DNA from: an uncultured Pelagibacteraceae bacterium
GTDB taxonomy: Bacteria; Pseudomonadota; Alphaproteobacteria; Pelagibacterales; Pelagibacteraceae
Assembly (NCBI GenBank): GCA_902534465.1
Contig: CACAPU010000001.1
Coordinates: forward strand, 62,001 to 126,000
Length of the DNA: 64,000 nt
Direction of reading: 5' to 3'
The translations under genes were made by a program, and so were the position numbers. Shown one piece after another: positions 19,267 to 29,081 of this stretch. Numbering within the stretch: the stretch's first letter is position 1; every line of letters begins with the position of its first letter. The notes beneath the pieces are model-generated. The model did not search any database, was not told where the DNA came from, and saw only the letters and a program-made list of their open reading frames with translations.

Positions 19267-20679
19267 TTACAATTGAGTTCCACCCACTGTCATATTGTTT
19301 ATTAATAAAGATGGTTGTCCAACACCAACTGGAACGCCTTGTCCTGCTTTTCCACAGGTACCAATTCCTGGGTCTAACATCATATCATTTCCAACCATTA
19401 AAATTTCTTTTAATGATGATGGTCCGTCACCTATTAGAGTTGCGCCTTTAATCGGAGCTCCTACTTTGCCATTAATTATTTCATATGCCTCTGTACAATT
19501 GAAAACAAATTTTCCTGATGTTATATCCACTTGACCACCACCAAAACTTACAGCAAATATACCCTTATCGACTGATTTAATCATTTCCTCTTGAGTGTTT
19601 GTGCCGCCTAACATGATTGTATTTCTCATCCTTGGCATTACGACATGTTTATAACTTTCTCTTCTTCCATTTCCTGTGGATTTTGTATTCATTAATCTGG
19701 CGTTTAATCTATCTTGCATAAAATTTTTTAGAATTCCGTCCTCTATTAAAACAGTTCTTTCGGTTGGAGTTCCCTCATCATCAATATTTAAACTACCTCT
19801 TCTATTATCTATTGTGCCATCGTCTATTATTGTAACTCCTTTACTTGCAACTTTTTTTCCTACTAAATCATGAAACGCAGAAGTTTTTTTTCTATTAAAG
19901 TCTCCCTCTAAACCATGACCAACAGCTTCATGAATTAAAATAGCAGGCCAGCCTGGTCCGAGCACTACTTTCATCTCTCCAGCTGGTGAGGGTTTACTTT
20001 CTATATTTGTGTTTGCAATCCTAAAAGCTTCATCGCAAACTTTTTTCCAGTTATCGTTCTTTAAATATTCATCATAATCTTGTCTTCCACCAATTCCATA
20101 AACACCAGTTTCTTTTCTTCCATTTTTTTCAACCATCACTGACATGTTAATTCTAACCAATGGTCGATTATCTGATAATAGCTCTCCACCAGATCTAATA
20201 ATTTCAATATTTTTCTTCTCAGCTAAAAGACTAGCTGTAACTTGCTTTACACTACTATCTTTAGATCTGGCATATTCATTCATATTATTAAGTAACTCTA
20301 TTTTTGATTTCATTGATTTGCTTTCAATCGGATCAATTTCTTTATAAAGTTTTTGATTAGTTTTTTTTATTTCTGAATTGTAAGTGCCACTATTGTTTTT
20401 TAAAGTTGATTTAAGATTATCACTTGAATTTTTTAACGATTTTTCTGAAATTTCATTTGAATGTGAGTAAGCCACGGTATCGCCTGTGACCGCTCTAAAA
20501 CCATAGCCTAAATCAGATGTATAGTTTGAACTTTTGATTTTATTATCATCTAAAACGATAGTTTCAGATTTTGTATCTTCGACGTAAAGTTCACCATCAT
20601 CACAACTATTTAAAGTCTCTGAAACAATTTTATCAGCTTTTTCTAGAGATAATTCCGAGTTTTTTAGTAAAGAGGTCAT
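19267..20679 (-). CDS. tldD: TldD metalloprotease
   Basis: LIHEAVGHGLEGDFNRKKTSAF (HExxxH), GTPTERTVLIEDGILKNFMQDRLNAR, GKAGQGVPVGVGQPSLLINNMTVGGT. Confidence 0.92.
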   Translation of the reverse strand: MTSLLKNSELSLEKADKIVSETLNSCDDGELYVEDTKSETIVLDDNKIKSSNYTSDLGYGFRAVTGDTVAYSHSNEISEKSLKNSSDNLKSTLKNNSGTYNSEIKKTNQKLYKEIDPIESKSMKSKIELLNNMNEYARSKDSSVKQVTASLLAEKKNIEIIRSGGELLSDNRPLVRINMSVMVEKNGRKETGVYGIGGRQDYDEYLKNDNWKKVCDEAFRIANTNIESKPSPAGEMKVVLGPGWPAILIHEAVGHGLEGDFNRKKTSAFHDLVGKKVASKGVTIIDDGTIDNRRGSLNIDDEGTPTERTVLIEDGILKNFMQDRLNARLMNTKSTGNGRRESYKHVVMPRMRNTIMLGGTNTQEEMIKSVDKGIFAVSFGGGQVDITSGKFVFNCTEAYEIINGKVGAPIKGATLIGDGPSSLKEILMVGNDMMLDPGIGTCGKAGQGVPVGVGQPSLLINNMTVGGTQL

Positions 20680-20754
20680 AGATTATATTTAAGGGCGAAT
20701 TATTTATCTTCAAGAATGATATGCGCGATCATTGATCACATCAAAACACATAAA

Positions 20755-21633
20755 TTAGCTAATTTTATCTAAAAAAAAATTGGTTAAATATTTTACAGTT
20801 GCTTTTGGGTTTTGTTCTGGAATGAAATGACCTGAATTTATTGCATGTCCTTCAATTTTTTTAGTTGTATATTTCTGCCAAATTTTTAAGGGTTTGAACT
20901 GTCTACCAATTACACCTTTTTTTCCCCACAATACTTGAATATGAATATTTAGTTTTTTCTTTCTGTCTTTTTTATCATGATCCAAGTCAATTGTTGCAGA
21001 AGCTCTATAGTCCTCACATGATCCATGAATTCTTTTTGGTTGCTTAAAACATTTTAAATAACTTTCTTCAACTTTTCCAAATTTATGATTTCCAGACCAT
21101 TTATCTAGACAGTATTTCATCCATTTTCTTGGATCACTCATAATCATTCTTTCAGGTAGCCACTTAGGTTGAATTAAAAAAAACCAATGAAAGTATGCTT
21201 TAGCAAAGTCTTTAGTTGTTAATTCATACATATCTAATGTGGGGCAAATATCTAAAACACTCAAAGCTAATATATTTTTTCTATGATCCCTTGCTAATCT
21301 ATGAGCCACTCTTCCTCCTCTATCATGTCCAGCTACAAAGAATTTAAAATAACCTAATTTTACCATTATTTGTTTCATGTCACTTGCCATTTCTCTTTTG
21401 GAATAATTAAAATGACTTTTATCTGAGGGTGGAGCTAAACTATTACCATATCCCCTTAGGTCTGCAGCAATAACTGTAAATTTTTTCGATAATTCCAGAG
21501 CAGTCTTGTGCCACATTAAATGTGTTTGTGGATACCCATGAAGCAAAAGTAACGGTGGACCCTTACCTCCTACTCTACAGAAAATTTTACCTTTTCTAAC
21601 TTTAATGTATTTTGACTTAAAACCTTTAAACAT
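20755..21633 (-). CDS. Alpha/beta hydrolase (haloacetate dehalogenase/epoxide hydrolase-like)
   Basis: LLLLHGYPQTHLMWHK, VAGHDRGGRVAHRLA nucleophile motif, GHAINSGHFIPEQNP. Confidence 0.85.
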   Translation of the reverse strand: MFKGFKSKYIKVRKGKIFCRVGGKGPPLLLLHGYPQTHLMWHKTALELSKKFTVIAADLRGYGNSLAPPSDKSHFNYSKREMASDMKQIMVKLGYFKFFVAGHDRGGRVAHRLARDHRKNILALSVLDICPTLDMYELTTKDFAKAYFHWFFLIQPKWLPERMIMSDPRKWMKYCLDKWSGNHKFGKVEESYLKCFKQPKRIHGSCEDYRASATIDLDHDKKDRKKKLNIHIQVLWGKKGVIGRQFKPLKIWQKYTTKKIEGHAINSGHFIPEQNPKATVKYLTNFFLDKIS

Positions 21634-21714
21634 GCTTAATAATATGAATTTTTGAAAGTATAACTAATGAAAGCTTAGTATCAATATTAATAATATTTAA
21701 TTTGAATTTACTTT

Positions 21715-22773
21715 GTGCACCTGTATAAATTCGGATTTGTGAGAATTGAAGAAGAATTAAAACTAGATTATTCAGACGTCCTTTTTAGACCTAAAAGAAG
21801 TACGCTACAAAGTCGAAAAGATGTAAATCTTTTAAGAACATACAGATTTAAATATAGTAAAAATGAGTGGTCGGGTATTCCTATAATGGCTGCAAATATG
21901 GATGGTGTCGGAGAGCTTAGAGTAGCTGAGAAATTATCTGAATATGGCATGATTACATGTTTAACAAAACAACATGATGTAAAAAAAATAAAACAATTTA
22001 AAAAAATCAAATCTATTTATAAAAATATAGCTATTAGTATTGGTACTAAAAAAGAAGATTTTGAAAATTTAAACAAAGTTTTAAGAGAATTTGGATTTAT
22101 AAAGTTCATTTGTATTGATGTTGCTAATGGTTATTCTGAATACTTTAGTAAATTTCTTAAGTCTGTAAGAGATAAATATCCTACAAAAACTATAATAGCT
22201 GGAAATGTGGTTACTGCAGACATGACGCAAGAACTTATTTTATCTGGTGCAGATATTGTAAAAGTTGGGATTGGCCCAGGAAGTGTTTGTACAACAAGAA
22301 TTCAAACAGGAGTTGGCTACCCTCAATTAAGTGCTGTAATTGAATGTGCTGATGCAGCACATGGTTTAGGAGCTCATATAATTGCAGACGGTGGATGTAC
22401 ATGTCCTGGAGATGTTGCAAAAGGTTTTGGTGGTGGTGCGGATTTTGTAATGTTGGGTGGAATGTTTGCAGGTCACGACGAAGGTAAAGGGAAAATAGTT
22501 AAATCAAACGGCTCAAAATATATTGAATTTTACGGTTCAAGCTCTGAAACAGCAAATAAAAAGCATTATGGAGGGTTATCAAATTACAGAAGTAGTGAAG
22601 GAAGAACTGTAAGAATTAAATATAGAGGAAAAATAAAAGATACAATTCAAGATATTCTAGGTGGCGTTAGAAGTAGTTGCACTTATGTGGGTGCTCCTTC
22701 ATTAAAACAATTAAGTAAATGTACTACTTTTGTAAGAGTTGCAAAACAATTTAACGATACTTTCACAAAATAA
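21715..22773 (+). CDS. guaC: GMP reductase / IMPDH-like
   Basis: [74 protein letters not shown] start. Confidence 0.85.
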   Translation: MHLYKFGFVRIEEELKLDYSDVLFRPKRSTLQSRKDVNLLRTYRFKYSKNEWSGIPIMAANMDGVGELRVAEKLSEYGMITCLTKQHDVKKIKQFKKIKSIYKNIAISIGTKKEDFENLNKVLREFGFIKFICIDVANGYSEYFSKFLKSVRDKYPTKTIIAGNVVTADMTQELILSGADIVKVGIGPGSVCTTRIQTGVGYPQLSAVIECADAAHGLGAHIIADGGCTCPGDVAKGFGGGADFVMLGGMFAGHDEGKGKIVKSNGSKYIEFYGSSSETANKKHYGGLSNYRSSEGRTVRIKYRGKIKDTIQDILGGVRSSCTYVGAPSLKQLSKCTTFVRVAKQFNDTFTK

Positions 22774-22775
22774 AA

Positions 22776-23840
22776 ATGAAAGTGTATAAAATTGCATCCA
22801 TTGCAGGAGATGGAATTGGCAAAGAAGTAGTTCCAGAAGCTCAAAAAATTTTAAAAGAAGTTGCCAATCAACATCAATTCAAATTACAAATTGATGAATT
22901 TGATTTTTCATCGTGTGATTATTATGAAAAACACGGAAAAATGTTACCCGATGATTGGAAGGATAAAATTGGTAGTCATGATGCTATATTTTTTGGCGCT
23001 GTTGGAATGCCAGATCGATACCCAGATCATGTTACATTATGGGGATCACTACTTCAGTTTAGAAGAGAATTTGATCAATTTATAAATCTAAGACCAGTAA
23101 AATTATTTGAAGGTGTAAATGCCCCACTAGCTAATAAGAAACCCGGCGATATTGATATGATGATAGTTCGAGAAAATACAGAGGGAGAGTATTCTTCAGT
23201 TGGTGGAAAGATGTATCAAAACACTGAAAGAGAAATTGTAATTCAAGAAACTATTATGTCAAAACATGGGATAGACAGAGTACAAAAGTTTGCATTTGAA
23301 TTAGCAAAAAAGCGTAAAAGAAAAAAATTAACAAATGCTACAAAATCTAATGGTATATCAATAACTATGCCTTACTGGGATGAAAGATTTAATGAAAACA
23401 AAAAAAGCTATCCTGAAATTGAAACTGATCAATTTCACATTGATATATTAACTGCTAGATTTGTTTTAACTCCTGAATGGTTTGATGTTGTCGTGGCTTC
23501 AAACTTATTTGGAGATATTTTATCAGATCTAGGTCCAGCATGTACTGGAACTATAGGCATTGCACCGTCTGGAAATATTAACCCTACAAACAAATATCCA
23601 TCATTATTTGAACCGGTGCATGGTTCCGCCCCAGATATAGCAGGAAAAGGTATTGCTAATCCCGTGGGACAGATATGGTCTGGCGCCATGATGTTAGATT
23701 ACTTGGGAGAAAAAGAAGCTGCATCAAGAATAGTAAAATCAATCGAAAAGACTTTATTAGAAAAAAATAATAGAACAAAAGATTTAGATGGTGATAGCAA
23801 TACCACAGAATGTGCTAGTAAAGTTCTAAGTAACTTGTAG
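22776..23840 (+). CDS. Tartrate dehydrogenase-like / isocitrate-isopropylmalate dehydrogenase family
   Basis: IAGDGIGKEVVPEAQ, VGMPDRYPDHVTLWGSLLQFRREFDQFINLRPVKL, VRENTEGEYSSVGG, FEPVHGSAPDIAGKGIANPVGQIWSGAMML. Confidence 0.88.
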   Translation: MKVYKIASIAGDGIGKEVVPEAQKILKEVANQHQFKLQIDEFDFSSCDYYEKHGKMLPDDWKDKIGSHDAIFFGAVGMPDRYPDHVTLWGSLLQFRREFDQFINLRPVKLFEGVNAPLANKKPGDIDMMIVRENTEGEYSSVGGKMYQNTEREIVIQETIMSKHGIDRVQKFAFELAKKRKRKKLTNATKSNGISITMPYWDERFNENKKSYPEIETDQFHIDILTARFVLTPEWFDVVVASNLFGDILSDLGPACTGTIGIAPSGNINPTNKYPSLFEPVHGSAPDIAGKGIANPVGQIWSGAMMLDYLGEKEAASRIVKSIEKTLLEKNNRTKDLDGDSNTTECASKVLSNL

Positions 23841-24755
23841 ATATTGAATTGCAAAAAAAATTGTGCCTATAGAGGCAAAAGTAGAAATAAATAGAGCTTT
23901 AATAATATTTTCAGGACTAACATTATAAGCTGAACATAATACTACCGCAGTGTGTCCACAAGGTGCTACACTTACAAAAAATGCACCTGGTATTTTTTCA
24001 GGTAATCCAGCATCAAAAAATATAAATGCTATAATTAATAAAATTAGAGGAGATATTACCAATTTTAAAATAGAGACGGTTGAAGTTAATTTATTAATAA
24101 CTTTGTAAGTATAAAAAGAGAGAGTAATACCAATTGCAAACAAACCAACAGGAGAAACACAGGCCGCCAAAACAGATAATACGTAATCAATCGGCGTATT
24201 ATCAATTTTATAGTTAAATATAAAAAGCAAAAGTCCAATTAAAATTGAAAAAATCATTGGATTAAAAGTCACATTCCTTAAAAAAAACAGTAATTTAATA
24301 TTTTTTTTTGTAGTTAATTCTAAGAAAAAAGTAATCACAGATAGTAATATAACTCCATCCATTAATATTATACTGGTAACTTGCGTTATAACTTCTGTTC
24401 CAAAATAAATTTTTGTAATTGGTAATAATAAAGTTACATGGTTAGACAAGGAAACCATTAATGACCATATAATTGACTCAGGTATGGGTCTTTTAAAAAG
24501 TTTACTTGTCACAAAAAAAGTGAGTAAACCTAGACTAGCTTGCATTAAAAAATATGAAATTATTTGCTTAATGTCTACCTGGCCAATTTCACTCTGTGCA
24601 ACAAATTTTATAATTAGTGCAGGTACTGCAACGTAGAATAAAAATAAGTTTAAAACTTTTGCATGGCTTAGATCAAATATTTTTAGTCTTCCAAATATAA
24701 ATCCAAGCAAAGTTATAAAAATAAAAGGTGTTAACCCAAGAAAGATCGAATACAT
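23826..24755 (-). CDS. AEC-family transporter (auxin efflux carrier-like)
   Basis: Ten-TM pattern with GRLKIF, ALIIKFVA and C-terminal FFVSVAPCGHTAVVLCSAYNV. Confidence 0.82.
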   Translation of the reverse strand: MYSIFLGLTPFIFITLLGFIFGRLKIFDLSHAKVLNLFLFYVAVPALIIKFVAQSEIGQVDIKQIISYFLMQASLGLLTFFVTSKLFKRPIPESIIWSLMVSLSNHVTLLLPITKIYFGTEVITQVTSIILMDGVILLSVITFFLELTTKKNIKLLFFLRNVTFNPMIFSILIGLLLFIFNYKIDNTPIDYVLSVLAACVSPVGLFAIGITLSFYTYKVINKLTSTVSILKLVISPLILLIIAFIFFDAGLPEKIPGAFFVSVAPCGHTAVVLCSAYNVSPENIIKALFISTFASIGTIFFAIQYLQVT

Positions 24756-24759
24756 TTGA

Positions 24760-25551
24760 TTATAATATTGTTATTCTATGAAGAATTCTATTTCCTTTAA
24801 AAGGAGTAGCTTGATGAAGCATTGCTCTATTATCCCAAATAGCAAGCTGGTCTTTTTCCCATTCTAAAGCATATTGAAATTTTTTTTTAGTCTGGTGATT
24901 GAATAAAAAATTCTTTAATTTGTTTTTTTGTTTAGTCATGTTTGTGTTAAATTTTATAAAGTGCCCAGGGCTACAGTATATAGTTTTTTTGCTATTAATA
25001 GTTTTAATAATTTTGTGACTGGCAATTAATTCTTTTGAAATTTTTCCCTTTTCTTTCTCTCTTTCAACTGTAGTAATTGATATAGGTCCATGTGATGAGT
25101 AAATGCCTTTTAATTTATTAAGTCTAATTTTCTGATTATTAGTCAGTTTTTCATATGCTAAATACTGTGAAGAAAACTCAGTATTTGCAACACCTTTTTT
25201 AGGTACCAGTTTTGATAGCAACATTGTGTATCTTGGTGGTTTTTTTGTATATGAAGAGTCTGTATGAAATTGTTCACCAAAGCTTGGTCCCTTGTCTGAG
25301 GATTTTCTTTGTACGACAGTAATTTGTGGGTATTTTTTATTTAATCCTTTCAACCTTGGATAGTTTGCAGGTTTCCCAAATTTTTGTGCAAAATTTAGAT
25401 AAGCTTTAGAATTTAGCTTTTGTTTTGGAAAATAAATCATACCAAATTTATCAAGTGTAGATTTTATTTGTTTCAATTCATTCTTATTAATTTTATTGAG
25501 ATTACAAATAATCTCTGCTGCCTTATTTTTTTTGGGGATAATTTTAAACAT
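24760..25551 (-). CDS. TauD/TfdA-family 2-oxoglutarate/Fe(II) dioxygenase
   Basis: FGEQFHTDSSYTKKPPRYTMLLSK (HxD), WEKDQLAIWDNRAMLHQATPFKGNRILHRITI distal His. Confidence 0.85.
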   Translation of the reverse strand: MFKIIPKKNKAAEIICNLNKINKNELKQIKSTLDKFGMIYFPKQKLNSKAYLNFAQKFGKPANYPRLKGLNKKYPQITVVQRKSSDKGPSFGEQFHTDSSYTKKPPRYTMLLSKLVPKKGVANTEFSSQYLAYEKLTNNQKIRLNKLKGIYSSHGPISITTVEREKEKGKISKELIASHKIIKTINSKKTIYCSPGHFIKFNTNMTKQKNKLKNFLFNHQTKKKFQYALEWEKDQLAIWDNRAMLHQATPFKGNRILHRITIL

Positions 25552-27995
25552 TAAGCATTTTTAATATTTTTTTGATTAAGTGGCTTTTGAATTAATGAAA
25601 CAGGATATTTTTTCTTTTCTATTTCAATAGACAAATTTTTATCAATTAAATTTTCAATTGTATTTCCAGAATTTACATAACCAAAAGATATATTTTTTTC
25701 AAAATTGAATGAATAATTCCCTGAAGTTGTTCTACCAATTATTTTATCATCTAAGTAAATCGGTTCTTCATGAAGCAATAGAGGTTGTCCTGGTTTATTA
25801 TTTTTAAGAACCATCATTGCCAACAATTTTGTTGGTTTTTGATCTTTAATTTTTAATAAAGCTTCTTTTCCAATAAAATTAATATTTTTTTTATAACTGA
25901 TAGCAAATTGAAGTCCTGCTTGATATTGATTCTCTTCAGGAGATATATCATGTCCCCAATGTAAAAACCCACTTTCCATTCTCATTATATCCATTGCGTG
26001 CGCCCCACATAGAGATAAATTATGATTTTTACCTTCATTGACTATAGTTAAGAAAAGTTTTTTGCCATCTTCTATCCTTACGTATAACTCAAATCCAATT
26101 TCACCCACATATGACAATCTTTGAACCCAAACATCAATTCCATCTATTTTCACCTTTTTACCATAACTAAATTTTATTCCTTCATTTGAAAAATCATCAT
26201 CACTTATATTTGATAATAGTTTTCTAGTATTTGGTCCATATAATCCTAAGCATGCAAAATCCTCTGTTACATCTTTAAAGTTAATTTTTTCTGAGAGGTA
26301 TTTTTTTATATGAAATTTATCGTGTTCTCTTGTTGCAGCTGGACCTATTATTCTAAAATGATTTTTAGTGAGGCAAGTTATAGTAACATCTGTTTCTATA
26401 CCACCGTCCTCATTTAGCATCTGAGTGTAAGTTGATATACCTTCAAAATCTTTTATGTTTGCTGTACACAATTTTTGTAATTCTTCATGAACATTTTCTC
26501 CAGTAACATCAAATTTAGAAAAAGGTGTTAATTCGAATAAACCGACATTTTTTCTTGTATTTTTGGTCTCATATTCAGCAGATGGATACCAATTTTGGTA
26601 ACCAAAACTGTATTCATATTCAGCTTTTGCACCATTTAAAGAATACCACATGGGTCTTTCAAAACCTCCTGAAGATCCAAAACAAGCACCTAATTTTTTA
26701 AGTTCCTCATGGTATGGTAAAGTGATTTGGTTCCTTGAAGTTATATGTTGTTTATATGGCCAATGCATTCCATATAAATCGCCAAGTGTCTCTGTCACTC
26801 TTTCCATAATAAATTTTTTTGAAGAATGGAATTGTTGAAATCTTTTTATATCTACCGAGAATAAATCCTCATTAATATGTCCATTGATCATCCATTCAGC
26901 AGTAACTCGACCTGCGCCACCCGAACTTGCTATACCGATGCTATTAAACCCACAACAAGTGAATAAGTTTTTAATCTCCGGAGTCTCTCCTAATAAATAT
27001 TGTGTATCAGGTGTAAAAGATTCTGGGCCTGAGAAAAATTTTCTAATTCCAGCATTTTCTAACATTGGCAATCTATGAAAAGATTTTTTTAGATAAGGTT
27101 CAAAATGATCAAAGTCATCTGGCAATTCTCCAAAAGAAAAATTTTCAGGTACAATGCCAGTATCTTTAAATGCTGGTTTGGCATTTGGTTCAAAAATTCC
27201 AACTAACATTTTCCCAGCATCTTCTTTTAAATAAAGACAATTATTATAATCTCTCAAAACTGGTAAATTGGTAGGTAGATCCTTCATCGGCTCTGTTATC
27301 ACATAAAAATGTTCATTAGGATATAATGGAATGCTCACATTCATTTTTTCACCAATTTGTCTAGACCACATACCGGTAGCTAGAACAACATACTCACAAT
27401 CTATTTTTCCTTGTGGAGTCTTTACTCCAACTATAGATTTATTTTTGACCAAAATTTTTGTAACAGGTGTTTTTTCAAAAATTTTTGCACCTTCCATCCT
27501 AGCCGCTTTTGCTAAAACGTTGGTGACACCTATTGGGTCAGCCTGCCCATCTTTAGGCATAAAAACACTTCCAATAATGTCCTCATTGTTTACTACTGGG
27601 TATAAATCTTTTGTTTGTTTTTTATCTAAAACTTGCACTTCAACATCTGATAATTGAGCTGTAGTTGCTTGTCTTAGCAACTCTTGCATTCTATCATTTG
27701 TTGTTGCAACTGTAATAGCTCCATTTTGTTTTAATCCAATTGATAAACCAGTTTTTTTTTCTAAATCTTGGTAAAGATCTAAAGTATATTTTCTAAGTTT
27801 TGTTATAGTTGATGAAGCTCCTAATTGGCCCATAAGACCGGCAGCGTGCCAAGTTGTTCCTGATGTCAATTGATCTCTTTCTAATAAAACGACATCCTTC
27901 CAACCAAATTTAGCAAGATGGTACACACATGATGTACCTGCAACACCACCTCCAATAACTACAACTTTTGAGCTTTTTGGTAATTCTTTATCCAT
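25551..27995 (-). CDS. FAD-dependent oxidoreductase + GcvT domain (dimethylglycine/sarcosine dehydrogenase-like)
   Basis: VVVIGGGVAGTSCVYHLAKFGWKDVVLLERDQLTSGTTWHAAGLMGQ; C-terminal GcvT fold. Confidence 0.88.
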   Translation of the reverse strand: MDKELPKSSKVVVIGGGVAGTSCVYHLAKFGWKDVVLLERDQLTSGTTWHAAGLMGQLGASSTITKLRKYTLDLYQDLEKKTGLSIGLKQNGAITVATTNDRMQELLRQATTAQLSDVEVQVLDKKQTKDLYPVVNNEDIIGSVFMPKDGQADPIGVTNVLAKAARMEGAKIFEKTPVTKILVKNKSIVGVKTPQGKIDCEYVVLATGMWSRQIGEKMNVSIPLYPNEHFYVITEPMKDLPTNLPVLRDYNNCLYLKEDAGKMLVGIFEPNAKPAFKDTGIVPENFSFGELPDDFDHFEPYLKKSFHRLPMLENAGIRKFFSGPESFTPDTQYLLGETPEIKNLFTCCGFNSIGIASSGGAGRVTAEWMINGHINEDLFSVDIKRFQQFHSSKKFIMERVTETLGDLYGMHWPYKQHITSRNQITLPYHEELKKLGACFGSSGGFERPMWYSLNGAKAEYEYSFGYQNWYPSAEYETKNTRKNVGLFELTPFSKFDVTGENVHEELQKLCTANIKDFEGISTYTQMLNEDGGIETDVTITCLTKNHFRIIGPAATREHDKFHIKKYLSEKINFKDVTEDFACLGLYGPNTRKLLSNISDDDFSNEGIKFSYGKKVKIDGIDVWVQRLSYVGEIGFELYVRIEDGKKLFLTIVNEGKNHNLSLCGAHAMDIMRMESGFLHWGHDISPEENQYQAGLQFAISYKKNINFIGKEALLKIKDQKPTKLLAMMVLKNNKPGQPLLLHEEPIYLDDKIIGRTTSGNYSFNFEKNISFGYVNSGNTIENLIDKNLSIEIEKKKYPVSLIQKPLNQKNIKNA

Positions 27996-28022
27996 GGATT
28001 TACTATTAACGTATAATAATAA

Positions 28023-29081
28023 TTAAAAACAGACAATGTGGTCAATGTGAATTGGCCTTTTAATTCCGAACTTTTCATCTATTTCATGTTGATGAATATG
28101 ATGAGAATGCACGAATACTGGAATTTGTAAATTACTTTCAGTTTTAAGGGTGTAAATAAAATTTGTACCTCTGAACTTACGATCAACTACCTCTAGTTTT
28201 AAATTACTTTTATCATCATGTTCTAAATCTTCAGGTTGCAGTAAGAGTTTTACATTTGAACCATTAGGGTAATGTTTTACAAAATTCCCTTGTATTGTTC
28301 CTAAATCTTTATTTTCTAAACTATTCTCACTTGTTACTTTAGCAGGAATCAAAATTCCTCTATTTAGGAAATTTACAACCTCTATTGAATTAGGAAAGTG
28401 ATAAACATTATATGGATCATCAAACTGTTTTAATTGTTTATTTAAAATAATTCCACACTTACTTCCTAAATAAAAAGCTTCATATGAGTCATGAGTAACA
28501 ATAATAGTTGTTATTTTAGATTTACTTAATAATTGTTTTAGCTCGACTTGAATTTCTTCTTTAAAACTTTGATCAACATTTGAAAGTGGTTCATCTAGAA
28601 GAAGTAAATCTGGATTAGAAACTAATGATCTTGCTAACGATGCTCTTTGAGCTTCTCCAGCACTAATTTCATGGGGATATTTGTTTAATATTTTTTTTAG
28701 GTTTAAAAAATTAATTATCTCTTTTGGATTTATTTTCTTTTTTTTCTTACTTTTTTTTTCTGTCCCAATTAAAATATTTTTTTCAACGTTATAATGTGGA
28801 AATAAACTATTTTCTTGAAAAGCAAGTGATATGTTTCGGTCCTCTGGTTCAACATGTTTGTTTTTTGAGGACATTAACTTGTTATTAATTGTTATTGATC
28901 CATTAACGATTCTCTCTAAACCAGCTATGGTTCTCAAAATTGTTGTTTTTCCAATTCCAGATGGGCCCAATAAACAAATAACATCTCCCTCGTTTTGAAT
29001 GGAAAATGATACGTTTTTAACTTTAGTTTGACCGCCAACTATAAAATCTACATTTTTGACTTCTAAAAAATTTTTACTCAT
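28023..29081 (-). CDS. fbpC: Iron(III) ABC transporter ATP-binding protein (FbpC-like)
   Basis: GPSGIGKTTILRTIAGLER, SAGEAQRASLARSL, LLLLDEPLSNVD; downstream of FbpB-like permease. Confidence 0.85.
   Translation of the reverse strand: MSKNFLEVKNVDFIVGGQTKVKNVSFSIQNEGDVICLLGPSGIGKTTILRTIAGLERIVNGSITINNKLMSSKNKHVEPEDRNISLAFQENSLFPHYNVEKNILIGTEKKSKKKKKINPKEIINFLNLKKILNKYPHEISAGEAQRASLARSLVSNPDLLLLDEPLSNVDQSFKEEIQVELKQLLSKSKITTIIVTHDSYEAFYLGSKCGIILNKQLKQFDDPYNVYHFPNSIEVVNFLNRGILIPAKVTSENSLENKDLGTIQGNFVKHYPNGSNVKLLLQPEDLEHDDKSNLKLEVVDRKFRGTNFIYTLKTESNLQIPVFVHSHHIHQHEIDEKFGIKRPIHIDHIVCF

Noticed and set aside
16636-20679. TldD/PmbA pair with a nearby 63-aa basic ORF as a RiPP precursor/maturation locus
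   Set aside because: TldD/PmbA are widespread housekeeping proteases; the small ORF is not adjacent to them, has no leader/core-like organisation, and no dedicated exporter is present
20680-20754. GATC-ATT-GATC palindrome upstream of tldD
   Set aside because: Short, single copy and easily found by chance; no supporting spacing or partner site
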